Shown here: positions 43,654 through 55,740 of the stretch, piece after piece
How positions within the stretch are numbered: the stretch's first letter is position 1
Layout of the letters: each line of letters opens with the position of its first letter
Source of the DNA: Orobanche coerulescens
Taxonomy: Eukaryota; Streptophyta; Magnoliopsida; Lamiales; Orobanchaceae
Assembly (NCBI GenBank): GCA_033398695.1
Contig: CM065819.1
Span: 3,025,501 to 3,089,500, forward strand
Direction of reading: 5' to 3'
DNA length: 64,000 nt
Notes under the pieces: generated by a model
What the model was told of the DNA's origin: nothing
The model's database searches: none
What the model saw: only the letters and a program-made list of their open reading frames with translations
Program-made: the position numbers and the translations under genes

Positions 43654-45977
43654 ATGGATAGAATAAAGAAAGCGTTGGGGAAGAAGTCGACAAAGTCGAC
43701 CACTCCCGATTCGGGGGGGAGTTCGGCAGCCTCTAGTAAGGCGGATCCCGGTACACTATACATATCTCAGAGCAGCGTTCATGCCCGCCAGATACTAGAA
43801 GCTATCGGCATGAACGCTGACGATTTTTTTAGGGCGATAGATGAGCCCGCTGCACTAACGCGGCATTTATCCTTTCAGACACCACGGCCGACCCCCTCGC
43901 AGTCGGAGACTCGTATGCCTCCCATCCACCGACCCACGTCTAGCCCTCACACATCAGAAGATGTACAGAGTTCCTCGTCCGCGGTGCCCCACGGTCCGCC
44001 GCCGACTCAATTCATGCCTCCGATGGTTCCGACTATTCCAGAGGTCGATGAGACGGGAGTCCGAGTTCCCGTTCGATTGACTAGCCCTGACGAGGCGTAC
44101 GTCTACGAGTCTTGTCCAGACAACATGTTTTGGCGGAGTTGTCGGGTTTCGAAGACGAAACTGTACGAGGAGATAGAGAGGGAGAAGGAGAAGGGGAAAA
44201 ATGTAGTCGAGGAGGAGAAGAAAAAGAAGAAGACACGTGGCCCAGCAAAGGGTCTGGCGCTCGACTCGTACGTAAGTAAGCATGGCCGTTATGAGATTCC
44301 TCTAGACAGACACGGCCGGCCGATGATGTCTTCTGACGCTGCGGCGTCATATAGCCGTAATTTTGGCTTTTTTATTCGGTACAGAGTCCCCGTTTTGTGG
44401 CCCGATTGGGGGAACGTGCCGCAGTGCGTGAAGGATGCTTTGAACAATGCTATGTCGGTAAGTTAATAAATATTTAATAAGTGTTTCTCAATCAACACGT
44501 AGTTCTTGAAAATGCAATATGTGATGTTTTTAAATTATTGCGTATTTATGTTGTTCATAGGTGTGGTTTGTCATTCCCGACTCTCTACTACGTACTTGGT
44601 GTGACGAGGTGCAGTCTACCAAGTAAGTCATTTTAATTTATTTTGTATCTACATTGTTTGCGTAAGTTTTTTTCTTACGAATGATATATGTTGTGCAACG
44701 TGTGTTGTAGATACAAATCTTGGAAAAATGAGATGCACATGTTCTAGACAGCCTGGGGTGATACCCGAGAGGCTACCCCGGAAGAATTCAAGTTCCGGGA
44801 GTACGAGTGGAAGTGGCTACGCGCCCATTTTCGCGACCCAGAGTTCATGGTATTACTAAAATACCCTCATTTCATTCTTTCTCTTTCAGTTTTTATTTTT
44901 TTGAATTCTAAATATAAACTCGATTTTTCAAATTAATGTTTCAGAATTTAAAAAATACTTGAAGTTCCGATTTTTTTAAATTAGAAAAATCGGAACTTCA
45001 GTATTTTTTAAATTCGAATATTATTAATATTAAAAAATCGGAATTTTTTATTCAAAAGTGGAAATAAATTGTTTTAATAAAAATAAAAACTAGAATACTA
45101 TTTTTTTTTGAATTCTAAATATAAACTCGATTCTAAATAATATTTTTTTGAAGGCGACTAGCTTGACCAACACGACCAATCGTCTTTGGTCCGACCATCA
45201 CGATGCAGGTTCCCGGTCGTTAGCCAGAGTTGCGCACGAGGCCATTTCTTCTGATTCGTTGGACGCATTTGCCTACGTGACTCAGAAAGCATTTCCGAAC
45301 CGTCCCGAGGAGCATGTAAGTCTTTTTTAATTTTATTTTGGTAATTAAATAAATGCCTTTGTATCATACTTTTATTGATATTGAAATATTTATTTTCATA
45401 TTAACTTAGGAGCGTGTGCGGGAGGAGTCTCAGAGGATGCTTGCTGAGATTGCTCGGGAGCAGTATCCGGACTTAACGGAGACCGACCTCGATTACGCCA
45501 TTAGACGGATCGATCGGGCCGATCCTTATGTTCGCTAGGGTGTGGGGTACCGTCTACCCTCCTAGAGGTAGTCGGTACCGCACTAAGATGATGGGAGCCG
45601 AGGGTCACCATGTATTGAAAGATACCCCGACTTCCAAAGACCCTCGCGGACGGATGCACTGACCGCCTATCTCGAGGAGCGATTGAGGGCGAGAGGAGCT
45701 CCGAGCCGAGAATGAAAGGAGGACTCGAGACGCGGTTACATGAGAGCGAGCAGGACTGGTCCCGGTTAGAGAGTTTCCGAGAGACAGCGGTAGGCCATGA
45801 TGGACTATATGATGGCCCGGCTCGAACCATTACTCGGGCTGCGAGGCACTGCTCCACCGCCTTCTCTCTTGAATGAGACCCCATCTTCACAGCTTCGTGA
45901 CGAGGATCTAGGGGATGGTGGTAATCCTTCTACTACTACATTTCGACATTTAGATGATTTTGGCAGTGGATTGTAGT
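43654..45977 (+). pseudogene. Second CACTA gene, TNPA / plant Ptta-En-Spm type, at least five exons
   Basis: Exon 1 43654-44457 (ATG; Ser/Pro-rich N-terminal half; an EEEKKKKKTRG basic-acidic cluster; YRVPVLWPDWGNVPQCVKDAL), GT at 44458. Exon 2 44561-44622 (WFVIPDSLLRTWCDEV), exon 3 44711-44849 (YKSWKNEMHMF, in-frame TAG at about 44744, then EYEWKWLRAHFRDPEFM), exon 4 45154-45315 (NRLWSDHHDAGSRSLARVAHE), exon 5 from 45410 (LAEIAREQYPDLTETDLDYAIRR), in-frame TAG near 45536, last recognisable tail to 45977. All introns obey GT-AG. The W...W...SRS pattern fits the plant transposase family Ptta/En/Spm (Transposase_24-like), whose members bind subterminal repeats. Stops make it a pseudogene in this copy. 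Confidence 0.75.
44945..45014. repeat. 70-bp palindrome in intron 3 of the second CACTA gene
   Basis: AATTTAAAAAATACT...GAAGTTCCGATTTTT and its inverted copy, arms of about 31 nt around an 8-nt centre, one mismatch. The direct repeat GAATTCTAAATATAAACTCG stands on both sides (about 44900 and 45110). It looks like a small foldback insertion. Confidence 0.75.
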
Positions 45978-46254
45978 TGTGTTGTTGTAGTACTCTTGTA
46001 TATTTATATTTGTGTTACAATTGTGTAAGTGATTTTATTGACGCTACTAGTATGTTGATGAAATTAATGTTCTTGAATGTGTTGTGCGTTGTGTTGCATA
46101 TAATGTTGGGCATATTATTGATGGTATTAGTTGAATGTGTTGCGCGTTGATTGTTGTTGATAATGAGAGCTGGTGTATAAAAATTGCAGGTGCAAAAAAT
46201 ACAGGTTTTGGGATCCCAAAATCTGAATTAATTTTTTTTTTATATTAGGTTTGA

Positions 46255-46780
46255 GGCGACGACTTTATAAAGGTCGTCGGGTAAAGTAATTTTTTTTTCT
46301 AAAAAAAGATTTTAGCCGACGACATATAAGACGGTCGTCGGCTAAAGTCTATTGGTTTTAGCCGACGACATATAAGACAGTCGTCGGCTAAAGTCTATTT
46401 TTTTTTAAATAGGTTTTGCCGACAACATATCTGCAAGTCGTCGGCTAAAGTTTTTTTTATTTTTTAATAATCAGGTTTTAGCCGACCGACTCGATAAGGT
46501 CATCGGCTAAAGTTTTTTTATTTTTTTTAATAATCAGGTTTTAGCCGAACCACTCGATAAGGTCGTCGGCTAAATTTTTTTTTTTCCAACAGGTTTATCC
46601 GACGACCGTGTAGTAGTGGTCGGCTAAACTTTGAACTTTAGCCGACGACTACCAAAAAAGTCGTCGGCTAAACCTTGGCCGACGAATATCGACCGACGGT
46701 TTTTTAGCCGACGGCTGGCATGATTAGCCGACGACTTTGGGTTTTAGCTCACCATTTTAAGTCGTCGGCTAAAGTGTGAT
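46255..46780 (+). repeat. Right subterminal array of the CACTA element
   Basis: About ten motif pairs TTTAGCCGACGAC...GTCGTCGGCTAAA separated by T-runs, ending in the terminal inverted repeat (46774-46791). More degraded than the left array (several GCCGAC/GGTAAAG variants). Confidence 0.88.
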
Positions 46781-46794
46781 TTTTGGTAGTGTTG

Positions 46795-47627
46795 TACTAT
46801 TGTATTGAGAGAGTATCCGCTTATTATGCCGATGGGCAAAGGGCGCGGTCGTGACCACGGTACAGGCAGTCATGGAGATTAGATGCGGGACCAAGAGAAG
46901 ATTTTCGGGAAGGTTGTTATTCTAGCACTTCGTTCTCGTTGTTTAGGTTTTGGGGACGAAACCTCTTTTAAAGGTGATATGGTGTAATACCCATATTTTT
47001 TGCTTTCGTTTTATTCGACTCTATCGACTCGTTTGCGTTCGTCGATATTTTCTTGACTTTTTCTACTCTTCACCTTTTGTTGTTCGAACAAGTTGCGGTA
47101 TTGTTTTGGGTTAATCCAATTATCGTTGTGACTTTTTCCGAATTTGGTTCCGCTCCTGTGAATCTTATGTGAATGCACATCTTGTTGTTTTTACCGGATC
47201 GTATATTATCTCGAGGCGAGGTGTGAACTTTGGGTTTTTGTTTGAGTATTATTGTTCGTCGTGATTCGAACATGATTGATCGACTATTATTGTCTCGATC
47301 GTTGTAATTCAATCGTTTGATTGTTCGATTTTTGTTGATTTCGTTTCGTGATTGTTAAGCATTCAGACTCCTTTGTAATTTCCTTAAGTTCGGGAAATTA
47401 GTTTTGTTTTCGATCTTCCAACCCTTAGGCTGTGGAATTTCGTATTTGTTCAGCGAATAGATCGTGTTTTGATTGATGTACTGTTTAGTTGTTCAACCGT
47501 ATTGATTTTCGTTCGTTGTGTTTTGTTATTGTCGGCAACGGATATCGTGTGTTAGCTGAGTTTGTTTTGCGTTGTTCGTTCTATGTTTCAAGTTGCGGGG
47601 ACGAAACTTCTTTTAAGAGTGGTAGAA
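46795..47627 (+). other. LARD interior, right part: fused gag and pol-end relics, inner LTR-like start, PPT
   Basis: 46826-46880 reads MPMGKGRGRDHGTGS, like the Tekay-type gag leader. About 60 bp later 46936-46975 reads CLGFGDETSFK, like the end of gypsy pol. Then comes a first PPT-like stretch with an LTR-like start TGTAATACCC at 46983-46984, 640 bp of unassigned sequence, a second pol-end/PPT motif (GGGGACGAAACTTCTTTTAA, 47597-47616) and the real LTR at 47628. Confidence 0.65.
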
Positions 47628-50195
47628 TGTAATACCCGAGATCTTTATTCCGATTTCGTTGACTTTCTTCGGTCGAACGGACTATTGTCGTCCGTGTCTT
47701 TGAGAATCGCATGCTTGTATTATGGTACGTTGAGCTTCGTAGACTGTTCGTTATGGTTTTGGATCTTAGCCGGTGCATTCGCATGATCGAGACGTCGTCG
47801 AGTATCGAACCGGGCAGTCGGAGGGCAGGCTGGGCCGACTACGGCCATAAGGCCTGGCCGATTACGGCCGTAAGGCTGCCGAACAGACTGCCTGGGAGGA
47901 CTCGGTTACGGCCGTAAGGTCTACCGGGTTACGGCCGTAAGGCTTGTTACGGTCGCTAGCGCTGGACGGTTACGTCCGTAGTGTCTCGGCAGAATGCAGG
48001 CAGGGGCCACTGGAAGTTCGGTTACGGCCGTAAGGCTATGCCGATTACGACCGTAACGTGCGATCGTTGCGCATGCAACCTGTCGACCATTGCGCACGCT
48101 ATGCGCGTTGATCGGTTCTGGCCGTAAGGCCTGCGATTCTGGCCGTAACGTGTTCGGCCATATATGGGCCTGACTCGGCCAGAATTCATTTCACTTCATT
48201 TCTTCCTCGATTTTCATTCTTGTGACGGTTGCTGGACGGGAGCGGTCGGTAGGAGGAGTTCTTGGCCGATTCTACTCATCTCCAAGGCTTTTTGGAAGGC
48301 CTTTGTTGGTTAGAACAACGTCTAATCCGTGTTCTTCGTCAAATCAAGGTATTTCCTTGCTTAGAACCCTACTTGTATGATTTTTGGGGGTTTTCTTCGT
48401 GATTCATTGATTTGTCCGATTTTGATGAATTGGTTATGGTATTCTTGTTGTCTTGGCCGTGATCTTCGGATTTTGTAACTCGTTTATTGATTTTTACCAC
48501 CCGGAACTTGATTTCCAATTTCCTTGAAGAACCCTTGGATTCTTGTCGTTTTTCTGGGTGATTCAAATTCCGTTTAGCGTTATTTATGCGTGGTGATGTT
48601 ATTTTCATAGCGTTCGTGAAGTTGTCGAAGTCTTGGTCGTTTTTGGAGGTTCGAAGGCTAACCGACCGTATCCGTTCGTTGTTTCCCATTGTGCGTTAGT
48701 TTCGTATGTTGGAAGATGTTAAACATATTTAGTGAGTTTAGTAGACCGTAATTATTTGCCGAGGATTGTATATTGATATGTGTAATTGTTCGGTGAATAT
48801 GTGACGTTGTGTGATATTAGTTGTTATTCCTTCGTGAGGAGGTTGTGACGCTTGGTGTTGTTTGGTATTGGTATTTGCTTGTGGTTGTGTGACATTAGTT
48901 GTGAGTGTACGTCGACTAAAGTGGCCATTCTAGCGAAGTACATAGCATTTGTATTCATATTCTAGTATTGGAATTATGGCTTCCTGTGGCGTTGTGGATG
49001 ATATGTGTATGTTCACCTAGGGATTGGTCCGACGGGGCCTCTAGGGATACGTTGCCGTGAGTTTCGTATCGCGAACTATGGTTAACCACCCAGGGATGTC
49101 CGACAGGGCTCTACGGGGTACGGTGGCCGTGAGTCTTGTACCAAGGTTAACTTTGAAATGTTTTGTTGGAGGACTGTGATTTTTGGCGCATATTTCGTCT
49201 AATTAGAATGGCAGTCCAAATGGTATCGTACTTGGCTAGAATGGCACCAGTAAATGTGTTGTGTGTGATTTGTCCCTTGGCTGTGATAATTTGATATGGG
49301 TACGTGAGTCTAGTGGTTGCTCTGTGTATTGTAGCTCTGTGGTGTGTCGAGTTCGACCGTATGGTTAAGTTGCAAAGTTGTGCTCTCTGATGTCGTTCTG
49401 TGAGACTGTTGTCATGTTAATGTTTGGCATGGTGTAGTTTCCGTCGGGTTATTCTTGCGAGCATGTGGAGTGGATGATTTGGGCCGTGAACCCCGTACTT
49501 TGTTATCGGAATCGTATGTTGAAATAAATGATTTTGGGCAGTGTCCCTAAGTGTTCGAAAGGGTTGAGACTTCTTAAACCCCAAATGTTTTCAAAAACTC
49601 CCGAGATCGTAAAATGTTTTGTAAGATGTAAAATGGTTTTATTCTTATCTTTAGTAATTCAAACTGTTTTGATCAAGTGAATTATCTCGGGATGTATATT
49701 CACGATTTCTATGTTCATGGAGTATGATATGTATGGCTCGTCTTTGTATTTATACTTGCACTATCAAAACAGTGGAGTTTTGCAAACCCCCGAGTATTCG
49801 GGGGGTGGATGTTTGTTTTGCGTCTAGGTACTTGCAGGTTGCTGGGGAGCAATTCACAGGATCGTTACGAAGGAGGATGGAAGACGGCGATAATAATCAC
49901 ATGAAGACCGATGTTGAGTATTTGTTGATGTCTTGTTTTGTCCTTCCGTTGTGTTTATTTTCCCCTTATGCGGGAACGTTGATTTATGTTAACCCCTGAG
50001 TGGGTATGAGTTATGAGAAAGAGTAATGCATGGTTGATGTGTATGTTGTGGTAAAAGACCAAATCGGTCTAATGATCCATCAATTACCCATATCGGTATG
50101 TATTGTATTGTGGTGTTTCTGTATTTAGCCTAGTAGAGCCTCATGGAGAGGGTCTACGGCGCTGTAATATTCCCGAGTGGTTTAGGGGTGTTGCA
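47628..50195 (+). repeat. 3' LTR of the LARD
   Basis: 2,568 bp; ends GGGGTGTTGCA (one change from TGTTACA). Same internal layout as the 5' LTR: TTACGGCCGTAA array 47830-48150, TATA at about 48159, hairpins 49762-49806. Confidence 0.9.
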
Positions 50196-50200
50196 AGTAT

Positions 50201-53200
50201 CGCAGCTCGTCATCCACTTGTGCCGATCCTGTGACTGCTCCCCCGAACCTGCATGTACCTGGACGCAAAACAGACATCCACCCCCCGATTACTCGGGGGT
50301 TAGTAAAACTCCACTGTTTTACTAGTGCAAGTATCAATTCATACGAAAAGTAACGAGCAAACATTAATCAAGAATCAAACACAATATTCAAGTATCAAAT
50401 TATTCCCGGGGGTTTTAATAAAGGTATTTAAGATATGAAGCATTTCGAAAATAAGTTCATCACCTCGGGAAATTTTGAAATTTCAAAATCTTTAAAACTC
50501 TGAGTCCTGGTTTACCAAACCTTTTAAAAGAAGAATTGAGGGCTTTAACCCAAATCTCGTTTCATAAATCAACAGTTCACAATATGGAAAAATATTTACT
50601 CAAAGCTTAGGACTCGGTCCAACATTCATTTTCATAAAACTTTTCCTTGCAAAACTTTGATTTGACAATAATCATGTTCATGACACCGTGATCCACTGTC
50701 ACGTGTCTCCGTAGGTTCAACAACCCGCACGGACTACACCACGCACAATTAAACAAACATAATCAATCCCGACACCGTGATCCACTGTCACGTGTCTCCG
50801 TAGGTTCAACAACCCACACGGACTATTAACCAAACATAACCAATTCCGACACCGTGATCCACTGTCACGTGTCTCCGTAGGCTCAACAGCCCACACGGAC
50901 TATATCAATCACAACAATCACACACACAGTCCTGACATCGTAGTCCACTGCCACATGTCACCGTAAGCCCCGTCGAGCTCACCCGGTTGGACTTACTGTG
51001 TCCGAAACTCATGGTCCACTGCCATGCGTTATCGTAGGCCTCGTCAGACCAGCACGATTGGACCTGAGTACCTCACTAAGTTCTGACCCCGTAGTCCACT
51101 GCCACGAATCCTCGTAGGTCCCGTCAAACCAACACGAGTGAACTTAGCGGTCACACACATATTCACATTCACATTCACATTACATACGACAATGAGCATA
51201 GTTAATCAATCACGTTGATCACCACACAATCATACATCACACGCACATAACACAATCTCAACACTCGCAACAGCTATCATCAATCAACATAACACACGAT
51301 CGGTACACAATACATTGCACAACCAAGTGTACAACCATCCCATATGTACGTCGCAATCCTGCACAAATGGCACAACACCTAACACGTATACCAATATAAC
51401 ACTATTATCACAAAGCCTTCAAATTACGGAATACACAACCAATTCAAACAGAACATATTTACGAAGGCTAGCAAAATCATCATAAATCTCATACGTGATT
51501 ACTAGTCGCAAGATACAAGTCGTATAATAAGATACTTGCCTTAATAACCGATACCGAATACCCCGAAGAACACGGTTCGACCGTGAAGCTTGTACCACGA
51601 AGAAGACAATGAACGGAAGGGTTCCGACTCGAGTTCTTCACAAGGAATCTGACCCTAACATCATACCATCAAAAAATTAACGAACGAACGAGGAAGAATA
51701 ATCGTAGAACGCTCGGATTCTCTTTGTGACATTTTATCGAACACCTTCAAGGTGTCGATAAGATACTCAATAAAATGACAAATCCATGGCCATCCAACCG
51801 TGGAATAACAAGGAATTCGATATAATATAGCTTAACAATCATCAATATTCTGAGTTAAAATGGATTAGACGGACAAATCGAACAAAATCCCCAAAACTAG
51901 TTTCTAAGAAAACTTACCCTGATTCGGTCGATCGGAACAAGTTATGGAAGGATTAATCGATGTTATGGACTCAGGAATTTCGTGTTTTGGATATATTAAC
52001 AACATGTATTTGGTTTCCCCAAGACTTGGCTGCGGAAGGATTGAAAACGAAATGGGAAAAATGAGTGAAACCCGACTGCTCTGCCATATTTATACCCGTG
52101 CAGAACACGGCGCAACAAACGGTCCAAACCAGCGCCGTGTTTACCACAGTGTTGCGGGTCAGTGCGTGACCTGACCGACACGGCACAACACCCGGCGCAA
52201 GACGCCAGCGCGTGTGTCTCGGCCGTATCCGACACGGCGCATCACCCGGCGCAAATCTTGCGCGGGTTCTCCGCCGTGTCTCGGCAGACTTGCTGGTCCG
52301 GGCCGACCCAGCGCAAGACACGGCGCTCGGCAGCGCCGTTTCGCACAGGTCCGGCCAGCAACCTCCAGATGCAAAATGATTCCGACACAAACCAAAAATT
52401 ACGATAGAACCACAACGACGATCCGAACGACCCCAAAACCCGAACATGAATACGAATCGAAGATTCGGTTACGAAGTACTAGCAAAGACAAATTCGAGCA
52501 CTAAGAGAACACACGATTCCGACCACCCAAAGGCTCGAAATTCGACAACGGAAGGCAATTACCCCAAACTTTGGGAAATTATGAAAATGGCCCAAAACGT
52601 CCGAAAATCATGATACGTGATCGAATAACCAAACCGAAGTTCACAACACTTCTAACAAAGTTAAACGGAATTACGAGAAACTCGAAACAGTAATTTCAAA
52701 CGAGATTCACAAGAATCAAACTCGAGTGCGGAAAAGTCGTTACGAAACACGGAACTCAACAAAACAATACCGAAACGAACTCGGATGACAAAAAGTGCAG
52801 AATTAATCATTCTCACAATGATGAAACGGTCCCAAGCGAGTCGTCGAAACGGACCTCCGCCGGAAAAAAGAAAATTACCGAAATCCAAAATTGCGGATAT
52901 TACATTCTGCCCTCCTTAAAAGAAGTTTCGTCCCGAAACTTAAATCAAGTAGGGAGAAACAATATCCCGCGAGGAAAACTCAACGAGATACACAAGAACC
53001 GAAAAAAATATCGCCCAACGGCGAAACATTACAAGCAACGCAAAGGAATATACGGCGTGAAAACATGCCCCACGACGACTAACGCAACGCCACCGACTAT
53101 GATTCAAAACAACAACGAGTAATTAACAACACATCACATGCACACATTTAATCAAGTAAATATACGCGACAACAACTCGCACCCGACCACAACGACTATG

Positions 53201-53320
53201 CGGTAGAAACAAATATAGTATTATGATAAAATTCACTCCGATTCTCGTCAACAAGAAAATGTCCGACGTCAAGACACAAACAATTCAAGATAACAGAAAA
53301 CCAGAATACCGGATATTACA
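50201..53320 (-). repeat. 5' LTR of the gag-only element, right piece
   Basis: Continues 33731-34036. It holds the hairpins (50280-50324), CACGTG minisatellite (about 50680-51140), CpG array with TATA (about 52086-52340), the inner LTR-like boundary at 52904 and the true end GGATATTACA at 53320, followed by the TSD GCTTC. It lacks the 405-bp insertion of the left LTR. Confidence 0.88.
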
Positions 53321-53325
53321 GCTTC

Positions 53326-54487
53326 CATAGCTCTGCTGTGACTGACCAACTGATTGCTGATGATTCATACTCCGATCTACTTGAGCTGGGTCCGAAGCCC
53401 GAGTGTCCAAAGTCTGATCTGGTTCGGGGCAATAAGCTGCCCTATGTCCCATCTGTCTACAAATGTGACACTTCAGAGGTCTAAAAATGCACTCTAGATT
53501 AACATGGCCAGGATGACCACAATTAAAACAAGTCACCGGGCAAACTGAGGTGCCCAGAGCAGAATGGAAACTCCTCTTTCCTCTAGCAGAACGTGACGAC
53601 TGCCCTGCAAAATGGTTAGTCGCCTGAGGTCTCTGGAAGTTTCCACCCTTAGAGCCAGAAAAATTACCAGCGATCTTCTGCTTCTTCGGTTCTTCTGTGG
53701 TATCATTGTCGGGACTTAACATGTCATGGGCCAAAGCCCTTTCTTGGTATTCCTTCAAGATAGTGCAATCAAACCCATCCATGTACCGCCATAAATCCAT
53801 ATTCATCTGTATATCAAAGTAACAGATCTTGTCTCGCTCGTCTCGCACTTGATTCTTCACGTGGATCAACTGTTGGTTGTACTCCACTATTGCCTGCGAT
53901 ACTGGAACGTTCTGCGGCTTAGCCTCGAAAAAGGCTCAGATTCTGCCTTCTTGCACTGGCCAAGGACAAAACTCAGCCTCCAACAACTCTTTAAATTCTT
54001 CCCATGAAGCAGTATGATCCTGCAGTTTGATAACTTTCCACCAAGTCGCGGCTTCCTTGGTAAGGAAGTACTGAGCAATCGGTACCTTCCTCACTTCCAG
54101 ACAATCAACCACTTCAAACACCTTCTCTAACTCCGCTAACCAATTATCCCAACCCATCGGGTTTGTAGCACCGCTGAACTGCGGAGGGTGCATACATATC
54201 ACATTCTGAAGCAAGGCATCCGATGTCGGGTTTGGATTATTCAGCTGAACGGCTTGGGCCAGGATGGTCATCTGGTTAGCCAATTGTTGAAGGACATTCG
54301 TAACTCCAACATCTGCATTATTCCCTTGTCCAGTCGACTGGTCGTGATAACCCTCGGTATCAGGTTGCACTAAATTAGATAAACTGGGGGTGGTTGACCC
54401 TGCAACAGAACTAAGAGAAGCGGCCACGCCACATCCTCGTCCGCGTCCATGACTACGGCCTCGCCTCTGTCCCCTATCAGCAGACAT
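53326..54487 (-). pseudogene. Tekay-like gag, one in-frame stop, 3' end displaced
   Basis: ATG at 54487 with MSADRGQRRGRSHGRGRG leader, then the gag domain: PPQFSGATNPMGWDNWLAEL, RKVPIAQYFLTKEAATWW, WEEFKELLEAEFCP. An in-frame TGA (53936-53938, likely from CGA) separates GRI from AFFEAKPQNVPVSQ. It continues with YNQQLIHVKNQV, LKEYQERALAHD and two knuckles CFNCGHPGHVNLEC and CHICRQMGHRAAYC. It runs into the gag-only element at 53320 and continues at 28105 with SRGRSQNTRGG and the protease. Forms virus-like particles in intact relatives. Confidence 0.88.
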
Positions 54488-54731
54488 TCTCAAGGATACA
54501 CAAAGTATGTAAGTACAACTTAAATTGCACTTCATCGAAGTGACTGATTCCCAAAAATACCAAATCAGAAGCAAAGCAATTAAGGAAACATTACGAGAGT
54601 AAGAGGTCTTGCAAGTACCGGTCACACTGTGATGATGGCAAAGTAGTGACACTATAGACAAACAATGACTCAATCAACCCAAAAAACCGATAGCCTAGGT
54701 ATCCATAAACCTAAGCCCTGATACTATATTC
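54488..54731 (-). other. Leader and PBS of the Tekay-like element
   Basis: PBS next to the 5' LTR on the minus strand reads TAGTATCAGGGC, degraded from TGGTATCAGAGC, followed by a hairpin-forming TAGGTTTATGGATACCTA (54694-54714) at the same place as in the gag-only element and the LARD. Confidence 0.7.
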
Positions 54732-54776
54732 TGTAACACCCCCGAGTTATTCAGGGTATATTACAGCGCCGTGAGC
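54732..54776 (-). repeat. 5' LTR of the Tekay-like element, first 45 bp
   Basis: TGTAACACCCCCGAG... matches 17561-17605. Cut by the copia element at 54777; continues at 63132. Confidence 0.88.
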
Positions 54777-55740
54777 TGTTAGGAGTATGCCCTCGAATGC
54801 CACTCAGAGGATGTTGAGTGAGGGCATTGTACTTGTAATTATGTAATTCATTATCATAAGGCAATGGATATTTTATTATTTACTGGTAGTTACTGGCATT
54901 CCTAACTTGTAAATATATATATATATATATATATATAGAAACTAGTCCGTATATTTGAAAGCATAACATTCCACTCCTTATTGGATAAGGGGGTCGGCAC
55001 TGGAAAGGTTTATAGCTCAAACACTTAATCGTTCGCAAGTCGATGAAACTTGATTGGTCGTTAAGTTTATGTGAAGACTTGTATGACGTGTTCTATGACA
55101 TGAAGAGTGCCTGTCAAACACTAATGATTAGTGGGAGCACACGTTATAGGTATGCTAATTGGATTAGGATACTAAAACCGACTCACCCTCGATTCGTCAC
55201 ACAGATTTCACTCCGGGACAGTCAATGACGGAATCGAAAGGTTGTGATAGGTATTCGTGAACCTTCGACTTGAGGATTTAGTAGGGATGTGCTTGTGACC
55301 TTAAGATTTTCATTAGAGTAGTTCGACCCTATAAACCGGAAGGCGGGGGTCAAATTAATTATATTAATTTGTATTTGATACAATTAATTAATTGAATTAA
55401 TTAATTGATATAAATACATCGGAACGGAATGGAATTTATCTGTTTAGACTCGAGAGAATCCAAAACGGGCCGGATTCCTCCGGTCCTTCTAGATGGTCGA
55501 ACCACCCCTTTTATTTTTTTGTCTTGGTCTTCACTTTCCACCTTAATAGGTGGAAGACCATGGAAAATGGGTGTGAGTATTATTCTTAGAGAATAATTAT
55601 AAAGAAGTAAAGTAGAGGAATGAAAGTGACTTACTCACTTGAAGAAAAGACTCACAGCATTTTTGAGCAAAGGAAAGAGAGAATTATTTTTCTCAAGACT
55701 TCTTCTTCTTCATTTTATCTTCTTCATACCTTCTTGAGTT
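54777..55740 (+). repeat. 5' LTR of the rearranged copia element, partial
   Basis: Colinear with 61144-61713 and then with about 62345-62740; the intervening 630 bp of the 3' LTR (61714-62344) are missing at about 55352. A (TA)n run at about 54915-54938 is longer than in the 3' LTR. Confidence 0.82.

Larger units (their letters stand above)
37801..46791 (+). mobile_element. CACTA (En/Spm-type) DNA transposon, two genes
   Basis: 8,991 bp, TSD TTG on both sides (37798-37800, 46792-46794). Right terminal inverted repeat reads CACTACCAAAAATCACAC on the minus strand; left end CAGTACCAAAAAAAGTAC, so the third base is G instead of C. Subterminal arrays of TTTAGCCGACGAC at both ends, a tnp2 gene and a second, TNPA-type gene, both on the plus strand. 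Both genes carry stops. Confidence 0.92.
34037..50195 (+). mobile_element. Non-coding LTR retrotransposon (LARD type), carrying a CACTA element
   Basis: LTRs 34037-36593 (2,557 bp) and 47628-50195 (2,568 bp), perfect TSD AGTAT (34032-34036, 50196-50200). PBS TGGTATCGGAGA at 36599-36610, PPT at about 47611-47627. Without the CACTA insertion (37801-46791) the interior is only about 2 kb and has no intact gene, so this is a large retrotransposon derivative. Short relics of gag and of the pol end show descent from a Tekay-like parent. Confidence 0.88.
28106..53320 (-). mobile_element. Gag-only LTR retrotransposon (TR-GAG type), split by a nested LARD
   Basis: 3' LTR 28106-31863, interior 31864-33730, 5' LTR 33731-34036 plus 50201-53320; nested element 34037-50195. 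Perfect TSD GCTTC on both sides (28101-28105, 53321-53325). PBS and PPT are present. The 1.87-kb interior carries gag only: there is no protease, RT, RNase H or integrase. Very long LTRs (about 3.4-3.8 kb) with a gag-only interior match the published class of terminal-repeat retrotransposons with GAG. It must borrow enzymes, and the shared PBS leader, PPT region and LTR ends point to a Tekay-like partner. Confidence 0.85.

Noticed and set aside
45501..45890. 129-codon minus ORF
   Set aside because: Antisense to the last exon of the second CACTA gene.
28106..54731. Two gag-bearing elements sharing a middle LTR (tandem LTR-int-LTR-int-LTR)
   Set aside because: First impression from three LTR-like blocks and two gag copies. 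TSD GCTTC at 28101 and 53321 and the split gag/protease frame show one element inserted in another.
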